Shown: positions 1 through 5,214 of the stretch, piece after piece | Position numbering within the stretch: position 1 is the first letter of the stretch | Layout: every line of letters begins with the position of its first letter | Source of the DNA: an uncultured Eubacteriales bacterium | GTDB lineage: Bacteria; Bacillota; Clostridia; Christensenellales; UBA1242 | DNA length: 7,956 bases | Direction of reading: 5' to 3' | NCBI GenBank assembly: GCA_900557645.1 | Contig: USSZ01000039.1 | Coordinates: 1 to 7,956, forward strand | Notes under the pieces: model-generated | Told to the model about the DNA's origin: nothing | What the model saw: the letters and a program-made list of their open reading frames with translations, nothing else | The model's database searches: none | Program-made: the position numbers and the translations under genes

Positions 1-2
1 TG

Positions 3-635
3 TCTGTTTGTTTAGATGAGCAAACAGGATTTTTGGTTGATAGTGATAGACCAAGTATTATATGTTTAACAGGCAAAGGTGATAATTTTAAAGAAGATAT
101 AACTATTGAAATTAATACATTAGGAGAAAAGGTTCTAATTGAACCAATTCATAATTCAGGATATCAACCAAAAGTTTTTGGTGGGAATTTTTTAAATAAT
201 GGACTTGAACAACTTTTATATAGTGTTGATAGTGGTGGAAGTGGTGGATATAATTTTTATGAGTTATATTCTATAAAAAATGGAGAAGGTGTATTAATTT
301 TTAATAGTGATAATTTCTTGCCTATTGTGAGTGCAAAATATATCAATGAAGATATTATTGAAATAGATTATCAAGGACAAAAACTTTATATGGGCTATAC
401 GGGGGAATCTTGTAATGAAAATAATTGTGAGATTTTCATAAGTTCTGTTAATTCAATCTTGCCTTATTATAATATTTCTTTAGACAGGTATTATCTTCAA
501 GTTTTACAAAAAGTTTATGGTGGCTTTACTGCAAATAATTATGGTTATATTTCTTCCTTATTGCAAATTAATGAAGATGGCTATGATATAATCAATATAG
601 GTTTTTTATCAAACTTTGATTATGTTAATTTATAA
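3..635 (+). CDS. 3' part of a VCBS/FG-GAP-like repeat protein (5' end outside window)
   Basis: The reading frame is open from the first bases of the window (codons from position 3), so this is the C-terminal part of a longer protein. The TTG at 33 is probably not the start: no Shine-Dalgarno sequence precedes it and the frame continues upstream. The visible part is about 210 residues, acidic and rich in Asn, Tyr and Gly. A segment reading LEQLLYSVDSGGSGGYNFYE, followed by a short strand-turn-strand stretch with LIFNSD, resembles the GGSGG-containing beta-propeller-like (VCBS/FG-GAP type) repeats of clostridial surface or secreted proteins. Any signal peptide or anchor would lie upstream, so location in the cell is unknown. 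The end of the protein (GYISSLLQINEDGYDIINIGF) fits a last beta blade. No catalytic motif is visible. The gene ends in TAA with no convincing terminator after it. The family call rests on pattern resemblance only. Confidence 0.6.
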   Translation, partial: SVCLDEQTGFLVDSDRPSIICLTGKGDNFKEDITIEINTLGEKVLIEPIHNSGYQPKVFGGNFLNNGLEQLLYSVDSGGSGGYNFYELYSIKNGEGVLIFNSDNFLPIVSAKYINEDIIEIDYQGQKLYMGYTGESCNENNCEIFISSVNSILPYYNISLDRYYLQVLQKVYGGFTANNYGYISSLLQINEDGYDIINIGFLSNFDYVNL

Positions 636-675
636 TCTCTTTATTTTATTAGCCAAGATAACTTTTAAATTATAT

Positions 676-705
676 TTTACAAAATCATTCTGAATATGAT
701 AGAAT
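676..705 (+). promoter_or_regulatory. Promoter of the 736-1305 gene, extended -10
   Basis: A -35 box TTTACA (676-681, 5/6 of consensus) is followed by an 18-bp spacer and the -10 box TAGAAT (700-705, 5/6). TGA directly before the -10 makes it an extended -10. The predicted transcript start is near 712, giving a leader of about 24 nt that contains the ribosome site AAAGGTG at 725-731. A second perfect TATAAT lies at 711-716, but its -35 at 17 bp (TTCTGA) is poor, so it is the less likely choice. Confidence 0.6.
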
Positions 706-706
706 G
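686..706 (+). promoter_or_regulatory. Inverted repeat over the promoter, possible operator
   Basis: CATTCT (686-691) and AGAATG (701-706) are perfect inverted 6-bp arms separated by 9 bp. The right arm covers the -10 box and the left arm lies in the spacer, a placement expected of a repressor site. It does not match the LexA, PerR or Fur consensus sequences I know. Arms this short in AT-rich DNA can arise by chance. Confidence 0.3.
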
Positions 707-735
707 TAGGTATAATAAAAATTTAAAGGTGTATT

Positions 736-1305
736 ATGATTAAAATTAAAGATAAAAAAGATAGTATTATTAAAATGAAAGAACTAGGGCTTAATTATTT
801 TCCTCTTGATGTTTTTGATGTTGACGATATTGCAGGGATAAAAATGTTTTTTGAGAAATATCCTGCTGGAGAATATGTTTTAAGGTCAACAAATAAGGCA
901 CAAGGTGAATTCTATTTTGTAAAAAATTTCGATGAGGCAATTAAATTATTATCTAAATTCAAAGATGAAGTTACTTTAAGTGTTTCTTATAATGAATATA
1001 AAGAAGATCTTATTATTGTTGGTGATATAAAGGTTCATAAAAGTTTTAGTGGTGATACAGTTGATTTAACTGCAAGAACAGATAGTGAGGCAACACATCG
1101 TAATATTTATGAAAATCCACAATATAATTTACATGCTTCTTTAGATGAGGACAGGGTTTGGAAAATTCCGGGTTTTTCAAAAATAATGAGATATATTTCA
1201 GATCATGAACTTTATGATGTGATTGTAGAATTTGCAGTATATGACTGCAAAATTGGAATCAAAAAGGATAATGTGGTAATCACAGAGTTAAGGACTGCTT
1301 ATTAA
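736..1305 (+). CDS. Conserved-looking protein of unknown function, weakly ATP-grasp-like
   Basis: A 189-residue soluble protein with no signal peptide and no membrane segment. The ATG at 736 has AAAGGTG four bases upstream, and a promoter lies at 676-705. I do not recognise a named family. The N-terminal half (residues about 1-75) mixes helices and strands and includes EYVLRS around Arg50. The middle has a strand pair ending in GDIKV (96-100) and a polar segment ATHRNIYENPQYN (119-131). The C-terminus runs IVEFAVYD, then IGIKKDNVVITELRTAY (173-189). A late Glu-rich strand (Glu165), a Gly turn, and a final strand with Glu184 and Arg186 resemble the nucleotide-binding end of ATP-grasp proteins, but no full signature is present. 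This is a structural hint, not an assignment. The gene is monocistronic, with its own promoter and terminator. Confidence 0.75.
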   Translation: MIKIKDKKDSIIKMKELGLNYFPLDVFDVDDIAGIKMFFEKYPAGEYVLRSTNKAQGEFYFVKNFDEAIKLLSKFKDEVTLSVSYNEYKEDLIIVGDIKVHKSFSGDTVDLTARTDSEATHRNIYENPQYNLHASLDEDRVWKIPGFSKIMRYISDHELYDVIVEFAVYDCKIGIKKDNVVITELRTAY

Positions 1306-1326
1306 AAGTTTATTATTAATCATATT

Positions 1327-1361
1327 TCAGCCATCTTGAAATTATAATGGCTGATTTTTTT
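1327..1361 (+). terminator. Intrinsic terminator of the 736-1305 gene
   Basis: A perfect 8-bp stem, TCAGCCAT (1327-1334) with ATGGCTGA (1347-1354), encloses a 12-base loop and is followed directly by seven T residues (1355-1361). It begins 21 bases after the stop codon. This is a good rho-independent terminator and separates this gene from the next. Confidence 0.85.
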
Positions 1362-1379
1362 ATAAAAGTTATTTTAGTA

Positions 1380-1408
1380 TTGATTATCTTTGTTTAATAA
1401 GTTATAAT
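1380..1408 (+). promoter_or_regulatory. Promoter of the 1437-1847 gene
   Basis: TTGATT (1380-1385, 4/6), a 17-bp spacer, and a perfect TATAAT (1403-1408). The predicted start is near 1415, giving a leader of about 22 nt that carries AGGAGGTGAT (1424-1433), a full-length match to the 16S rRNA anti-Shine-Dalgarno sequence. Confidence 0.65.
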
Positions 1409-1436
1409 AATACAAATAAATTTAGGAGGTGATTTA

Positions 1437-1847
1437 ATGTTGGATTTTGCAAGCAAAATTTGGGATAAAACTTTTTCAAGTATGTCTGATGAAAAATATA
1501 GAAATGATGTAAAACTTATTGCAGAATTATTAATTTCACTTTCAAAACATTTTAAATTTAACGAGAATAGTGAAGGAAAGTTATTTATTCATGTTAAAAG
1601 AGATAACGAAGAAGCCAAACGTATGATTAATTTATTAATAAATGAAGAGTATGGTAAAAATGCTTTTTTTAAAATAAAAGAATTCGAAAGTGAGGCAAAA
1701 AAATCATTAAAATTTTCTTCACAAAAATTAGAAGACGCATCTCATGCTTTGGAAGTTTGTAGATATTTTAGAAGAAAATATGGTGTTTTATATAGTGGGA
1801 ATGATAAGTTTGCACGAGAAGAAATTGATGATTATCAAAATGAATAA
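1437..1847 (+). CDS. Small helical protein of unknown function
   Basis: A 136-residue protein that I do not recognise. The start is well supported: the near-perfect ribosome site AGGAGGTGAT ends three bases before the ATG at 1437, and a consensus-like promoter lies upstream. The sequence is charged, rich in Lys, Glu, Ser and Phe, and looks mostly helical. Likely helices are residues about 1-12, 20-38, 54-68, 76-92 and 95-113, with one strand-like stretch KLFIHVKR around 48-55. There is no signal peptide, membrane segment, obvious metal site or nucleotide motif. The strong ribosome site suggests efficient translation. The coding sequence opens with a palindrome that recurs in the element downstream (see 1444-1459). 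No partner gene is evident, since both neighbours have separate promoters. Its small size and lack of recognisable domains suggest a lineage-restricted gene. Confidence 0.7.
   Translation: MLDFASKIWDKTFSSMSDEKYRNDVKLIAELLISLSKHFKFNENSEGKLFIHVKRDNEEAKRMINLLINEEYGKNAFFKIKEFESEAKKSLKFSSQKLEDASHALEVCRYFRRKYGVLYSGNDKFAREEIDDYQNE
1444..1459 (+). repeat. Palindrome at the start of the 1437-1847 gene
   Basis: ATTTTGC-AA-GCAAAAT is a perfect inverted repeat beginning five bases after the start codon and encoding Phe-Ala-Ser-Lys. Its 12-base core TTTGCAAGCAAA (1446-1457) is repeated exactly at 1898-1909 in the structured element downstream. In RNA it could form a 6-bp hairpin just inside the coding region. 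Confidence 0.45.
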
Positions 1848-1882
1848 ATTTTTAATATAAAATGTTCTTTTTTGATTTCTTT

Positions 1883-1961
1883 ACACGGAATGAAAAATTT
1901 GCAAGCAAATTTTTTAGATTGCTGAAAGCAATCTGTTCACAATTTGTGAACAATTCCGTGT
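1883..1961. other. Four-stem palindromic element, cloverleaf-like, of unknown type
   Basis: A perfect 9-bp outer stem (ACACGGAAT, 1883-1891, with ATTCCGTGT, 1953-1961) encloses three perfect inverted repeats. Hairpin 1 is AAAAATTTGC-AA-GCAAATTTTT (1893-1914), hairpin 2 is AGATTGCT-GAA-AGCAATCT (1916-1934), and hairpin 3 is GTTCACA-ATT-TGTGAAC (1935-1951). Only three bases (1892, 1915, 1952) lie outside stems and loops, so the fold is a tight four-way junction. It is not a tRNA: the loops are 2-3 bases and there is no T-loop or D-loop signature. It could be a small mobile palindromic repeat (REP- or MITE-like), a structured RNA, or a protein-binding DNA element. No target-site duplication abuts the outer arms. 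On either strand hairpin 1 ends in a T run and might act as a weak terminator. The structure is clear; the role is unknown. Confidence 0.75.
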
Positions 1962-2053
1962 TATTGTTCAAATTCTTATAAAGTGAGATTTGCAAAAAAT
2001 TATTAAAATTAAAATGAATTATGACATAATAAACTAATTTAATAGAAAAAAGT

Positions 2054-2081
2054 TATCCAATTTATTTGGATATTTTTTTTT
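2054..2081 (+). terminator. Terminator hairpin upstream of ppdK
   Basis: A 7-bp stem, TATCCAA (2054-2060) with TTGGATA (2066-2072), has the 5-base loop TTTAT and is followed by nine T residues (2073-2081). It would end transcripts arriving from the 1437-1847 gene or from the structured element, keeping them out of ppdK. The stem is AT-rich, but the T run is strong. Its right arm overlaps the ppdK -35 box. Confidence 0.65.
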
Positions 2082-2094
2082 ATTGTTTTATAAT
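2066..2094 (+). promoter_or_regulatory. Promoter of ppdK
   Basis: TTGGAT (2066-2071, 3/6), a 17-bp spacer and a perfect TATAAT (2089-2094). The predicted transcript start is near 2101, leaving a 24-nt leader with AAGGAGAT at 2113-2120. The leader is too short for a riboswitch. The -35 box lies inside the right arm of the hairpin at 2054-2072. Confidence 0.6.
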
Positions 2095-2124
2095 AACAAC
2101 GGACTAAATAAAAAGGAGATATCT

Positions 2125-4749
2125 ATGAAACAATTCGTTTACTTATTTAAAGAAGCAGATGGAAAGAATAAGGCTCTTTTTGGTGGAAAAGGAGCAAATC
2201 TTGCTGAAATGACAAACCTTGGAATGCCTGTGCCACAAGGTTTTACAATTACTACAGAGGCTTGCACTCAATATTATCAAGATGGAAGAAAAATAAATGA
2301 TGAAATTTTAAAACAAATTGAAGAAAAACTTCATGAACTTGAAAAAATTACTGGTAAAAAGTTTGGTGATAAAAACAATCCATTACTCGTTTCTGTTCGT
2401 TCAGGTGCAAGAGTTTCTATGCCAGGAATGATGGATACTATTCTTAACCTTGGACTTAATGATGAGGTTGTAGAAGGACTTTCTGCTCTTACAAAAAATC
2501 CTCGTTTTGCTTATGATTCTTACAGAAGATTTATTCAAATGTTTAGTGATGTTGTTATGCAACAAGAAAAATCTAAATATGAAAGAATTCTTGATAAGGT
2601 AAAAGAAGAAAAGGGGGTTCAATTTGATAAAGACCTTACTGCAGATGACCTTAAAGAAATTGTAAAAATGTTTAAAGACCTTTATAAAAAGGCTCAAGGT
2701 GAAGAGTTCCCTCAAGAGCCAAAGGTTCAATTAATTGAGGCTGTTAAAGCCGTATTCCGTTCTTGGGATAATGACAGAGCCAATGTTTATAGAAGAATGC
2801 ATGATATTCCTTATGAATGGGGAACTGCTGTAAATGTTCAATCAATGGTTTTTGGAAATATGGGCGAAACTTCAGGAACAGGTGTTGCTTTCTCTCGTAA
2901 TCCAGCAACTGGAGAAAATAAACTTTATGGTGAATACCTTATGAATGCTCAAGGAGAAGATGTTGTTGCTGGAATTAGAACACCACTTCCAATTTCAACT
3001 CTTGAAGAACAAAATCCAGAAGTATATAATCAATTTGCAGAAATTGCTAAAAAACTTGAAAGACATAATAAAGATATGCAAGATATGGAATTTACAATAG
3101 AAAATGGTAAACTCTATATGCTTCAAACTAGAAATGGTAAAAGAACTGCTAAGGCTGCTTTGAAAGTTGCTGTTGATCTTGTTAAAGAAGGTTTAATCAC
3201 AGAAAAAGAAGCCTTAATGATGATAGATCCAAAACAATTAGACGCACTTCTTCACCCACAATTTAATGATGAAGCACTTAAGAATGCTACTTCTATTGCA
3301 GAAGCACTTCCTGCATCTCCTGGTGCTGCTTGTGGAAAGATATGCTTTACTGCTGAAAAAGCAAAAGAAATGGGCGCAAACAAAGAGAAGGTTGTTCTTG
3401 TTCGTCTTGAAACATCTCCAGAAGATATTGAAGGAATGGCTGCAAGTCAAGGAATCTTAACTGCCCGTGGTGGAATGACATCACACGCTGCCGTTGTTGC
3501 TCGTGGTATGGGAACTGCTTGTGTAGCAGGTTGTTCAGCATTAAAGTTTGCTGATGATGAAAAATCTTTCACAATAAACGGAAAAACATATAAAGAAGGA
3601 GATGTAATTTCTTTTGATGGTTCTACAGGAAAGGTTTATGATGGAGAAATCCCTACAGAACCAGCAAAAATTTCAGGTGAATTTGCTACGATAATGGATT
3701 GGGCTGACAAATATCGTGCTTTACAAGTAAGAACAAATGCAGATAATCCTAAAGATGCAAAAAATGCATTTAATTTTGGTGCCCAAGGCGTTGGTCTTTG
3801 CAGAACAGAACATATGTTCTTTGAGGCAGATAGAATTCCTGCTGTTCGTGAAATGATTGTTTCTACAACTGTCGAAGAACGTAAAAAAGCACTTGCAATA
3901 CTTCTTCCTATGCAAAGAAAAGACTTTATTGGAATTTATAAAGCAATGGAAGGTCTTCCTGTAACTATTCGTTTCTTAGATCCACCACTTCATGAATTTT
4001 TACCACATGAAGATAATGAAATAAAAGCACTTGCTAAAGAAATGGGTATCTCTTTTGATAGATTAAAACAAACAGTTGCTGACCTTCATGAATTTAACCC
4101 TATGATGGGTCATAGAGGACTTAGACTTGCTGTTACTTATCCTGAAATTGCAGAGATGCAAACTCAAGCAGTTATTGAGGCTGCAATTAGTGTAAATAAG
4201 GAAATGGGATATAATATTGTTCCTGAAATTATGATTCCTTTAACTTGTGATTGGAAAGAATTTAAGTATGTTCGTGATATAGTTGCGAATAAAGCAGATG
4301 AAGTTATTGCAGAAAATGGTGTAACTCTCACATATAAAATCGGAACTATGATTGAAATCCCTCGTGCGGCAGTTACTGCAGATGAAATTGCAAAATATGC
4401 TGAATTCTTCTCATTTGGAACAAATGACTTAACTCAAATGACTTATGGTTTTAGTCGTGATGATGCAGGTAAATTCCTTGATGTTTATTATTCAAAGAAA
4501 ATTTTTGAAAGTGATCCATTTGCTAGACTTGACCAAAATGGCGTTGGTAAACTTGTAAAAATGGCTTGTGATTTAGGAAAATCTACAAGACCAGATATAA
4601 AACTTGGAATTTGTGGTGAACATGGTGGAGACCCTTCTTCAATAGAATTTTGTCATAATGCAGGACTTTCTTATGTTTCTTGTTCTCCATTTAGAGTTCC
4701 TATTGCAAGACTTGCTGCAGCACAAGCAAATATTAAAAATCCTAGATAA
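2125..4749 (+). CDS. ppdK: Pyruvate, phosphate dikinase (EC 2.7.9.1)
   Basis: This cytosolic enzyme reversibly converts pyruvate, ATP and phosphate to PEP, AMP and diphosphate, linking glycolysis and gluconeogenesis. It often serves a PPi-dependent glycolytic role in anaerobes. The ATG at 2125 is chosen over in-frame codons further upstream because AAGGAGAT sits four bases before it and the protein then begins as in the family, giving 874 residues, the usual length. The N-terminal ATP-binding domain has GGKGANLAEM with Lys22, SVRSGARVSMPG with Arg92, and the LQTRNGKRT end near 333-341. The central swivelling domain has GGMTSHAAVVARGMG with the phosphorylated His454. The C-terminal PEP/pyruvate barrel has FLDPPLHEFLP, MGHRGLR, GTMIEIPRA with Glu744, SFGTNDLTQ with Asn767 and Asp768, and GICGEHGGDPSS with the general acid Cys830. 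All residues align one short of the Clostridium symbiosum numbering. Transcription is monocistronic. No PPDK regulatory kinase gene is adjacent. Confidence 0.98.
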   Translation: MKQFVYLFKEADGKNKALFGGKGANLAEMTNLGMPVPQGFTITTEACTQYYQDGRKINDEILKQIEEKLHELEKITGKKFGDKNNPLLVSVRSGARVSMPGMMDTILNLGLNDEVVEGLSALTKNPRFAYDSYRRFIQMFSDVVMQQEKSKYERILDKVKEEKGVQFDKDLTADDLKEIVKMFKDLYKKAQGEEFPQEPKVQLIEAVKAVFRSWDNDRANVYRRMHDIPYEWGTAVNVQSMVFGNMGETSGTGVAFSRNPATGENKLYGEYLMNAQGEDVVAGIRTPLPISTLEEQNPEVYNQFAEIAKKLERHNKDMQDMEFTIENGKLYMLQTRNGKRTAKAALKVAVDLVKEGLITEKEALMMIDPKQLDALLHPQFNDEALKNATSIAEALPASPGAACGKICFTAEKAKEMGANKEKVVLVRLETSPEDIEGMAASQGILTARGGMTSHAAVVARGMGTACVAGCSALKFADDEKSFTINGKTYKEGDVISFDGSTGKVYDGEIPTEPAKISGEFATIMDWADKYRALQVRTNADNPKDAKNAFNFGAQGVGLCRTEHMFFEADRIPAVREMIVSTTVEERKKALAILLPMQRKDFIGIYKAMEGLPVTIRFLDPPLHEFLPHEDNEIKALAKEMGISFDRLKQTVADLHEFNPMMGHRGLRLAVTYPEIAEMQTQAVIEAAISVNKEMGYNIVPEIMIPLTCDWKEFKYVRDIVANKADEVIAENGVTLTYKIGTMIEIPRAAVTADEIAKYAEFFSFGTNDLTQMTYGFSRDDAGKFLDVYYSKKIFESDPFARLDQNGVGKLVKMACDLGKSTRPDIKLGICGEHGGDPSSIEFCHNAGLSYVSCSPFRVPIARLAAAQANIKNPR

Positions 4750-4764
4750 TAAAAAACCACTATT

Positions 4765-4780
4765 ATGGGGTGCACCTCAT
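4765..4780 (+). repeat. GC-richer palindrome after ppdK
   Basis: ATGGGGTGCACCTCAT is a 16-base near-perfect palindrome (one G-T pair) lying 15 bases after the ppdK stop. In RNA it gives a 6-bp stem with loop UGCA. It stands out as the only G-rich patch in this spacer, directly before the AT-only terminator stem. It may stabilise the ppdK transcript end or bind a protein. Confidence 0.4.
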
Positions 4781-4819
4781 ATATTAAAAACAATTTTTAA
4801 TATATTTTTATTAGTTTTT
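4779..4819 (+). terminator. AT-only terminator hairpin after ppdK
   Basis: The arms at 4779-4790 and 4794-4805 pair perfectly over 12 bp (core ATATTAAAAA with TTTTTAATAT) around a 3-base loop CAA, followed by a T-rich run (TTTTTATTAGTTTTTA). A stem without any G-C pair is weak, but its length and the T run make it a plausible end for ppdK. A separate strong promoter for rpoZ follows. Confidence 0.55.
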
Positions 4820-4857
4820 AATAAAACCTTAATTATTTTCTAAAATAAATAAATTGC

Positions 4858-4886
4858 TTTACAAAATTTAATTCCTGTGTTATAAT
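4858..4886 (+). promoter_or_regulatory. Strong promoter of rpoZ, extended -10
   Basis: TTTACA (4858-4863, 5/6), a 17-bp spacer and a perfect TATAAT (4881-4886), preceded by TGT to give an extended -10. This is the best promoter in the window. The transcript would start near 4893, giving a leader of about 27 nt. Confidence 0.8.
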
Positions 4887-4919
4887 TTTTTTGCAAATTA
4901 GATATTAGAGGTGATTATT

Positions 4920-5117
4920 ATGATGATTGAACCATCAATTGATAAACTTTTAGCAAAAACAAATAATAACAGATATGTTTTATGCACTGTTATTGCAAAA
5001 AGAGCAAAAGAAATTGAAAGTGTTAGAAGACTTGAACTCGCTGATCAAGATAAAAAAGCAATTACTATTGCTTGTGAAGAAATACTTGCTGGCAAGGTAA
5101 AGCCAAGTCATTTATAA
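4920..5117 (+). CDS. rpoZ: DNA-directed RNA polymerase omega subunit
   Basis: Omega helps the beta' subunit fold and keeps RNA polymerase assembled. The product is 65 residues, usual for short omega proteins of low-GC Gram-positives. The N-terminus MIEPSIDKLL matches the family opening (MxxPSIDxLL). The core helix RYVLCTVIAKRAKEIE (18-33) holds the conserved Arg-Ala pair that contacts beta', and KAITIACEEILAGKV (46-60) is the second conserved helix. The GTG at 4911 is part of the ribosome site AGAGGTGA (4907-4914) and cannot be the start. ATG at 4920 is best spaced, and the adjacent ATG at 4923 is possible. The gene has its own strong promoter and a terminator, so it is transcribed alone. In many clostridia rpoZ follows gmk and precedes coaBC, but neither is here. 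Confidence 0.95.
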   Translation: MMIEPSIDKLLAKTNNNRYVLCTVIAKRAKEIESVRRLELADQDKKAITIACEEILAGKVKPSHL

Positions 5118-5123
5118 TATTTT

Positions 5124-5154
5124 AAAAGGAGATTGATAAATCTCCTTTTATTTT
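5124..5154 (+). terminator. Intrinsic terminator of rpoZ
   Basis: A perfect 11-bp stem, AAAAGGAGATT (5124-5134) with AATCTCCTTTT (5139-5149), has the tetraloop GATA and is followed by ATTTT. It begins seven bases after the stop codon. The internal AAAAGGAG looks like a ribosome site but belongs to the stem and is about 80 bases from the next start codon. It separates rpoZ from priA. Confidence 0.9.
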
Positions 5155-5176
5155 GCTTTAATTTTTATTTTTAAGA

Positions 5177-5205
5177 TTGTTTGAAATCAAAATATATGAT
5201 ATAAT
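5177..5205 (+). promoter_or_regulatory. Promoter of the priA-def operon, extended -10, next to the start codon
   Basis: TTGTTT (5177-5182, 3/6), a 17-bp spacer and a perfect TATAAT (5200-5205) preceded by TGA, an extended -10 that can offset the weak -35. The expected transcript start is position 5212 (A), only three bases before the priA ATG. No Shine-Dalgarno sequence lies between the -10 and the ATG (TTATCTAGT). Confidence 0.65.
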
Positions 5206-5214
5206 TTATCTAGT

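Noticed and set aside
33..635. TTG at 33 as the start of the first gene
   Set aside because: The frame is open back to the window edge and no ribosome site precedes the TTG, so the gene is partial.
1883..1961. tRNA or tRNA-like gene suggested by the cloverleaf shape and 79-base length
   Set aside because: The three inner loops are 2-3 bases, there is no 7-base anticodon loop, no TTCRANNC-type T loop and no D-loop GG, and the stems have the wrong lengths.
1883..1961. Integron attC recombination site
   Set aside because: The outer arms (ACACGGAAT/ATTCCGTGT) lack the GTTRRRY and RYYYAAC core sites, and no integrase or cassette structure is present.
2083..2124. N-terminal extension of PPDK from an ATT at 2083
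   Set aside because: It would lie across the promoter, and the family N-terminus and the ribosome site both point to ATG 2125.
1962..2124. Riboswitch or attenuator controlling ppdK, suggested by a terminator just upstream
   Set aside because: The likely ppdK promoter overlaps the hairpin and the resulting leader is only about 24 nt. No aptamer-like structure is visible in it.
2401..2730. Reverse-strand open frame of 109 codons within ppdK, with similar ones at 3238-3450, 3347-3541 and 3721-3915
   Set aside because: They lie wholly inside a confidently identified gene, have low-complexity Phe/Lys/Cys-rich products and no promoters or ribosome sites.
4911..4919. GTG at 4911 as the rpoZ start
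   Set aside because: That GTG is part of the Shine-Dalgarno sequence AGAGGTGA serving ATG 4920.
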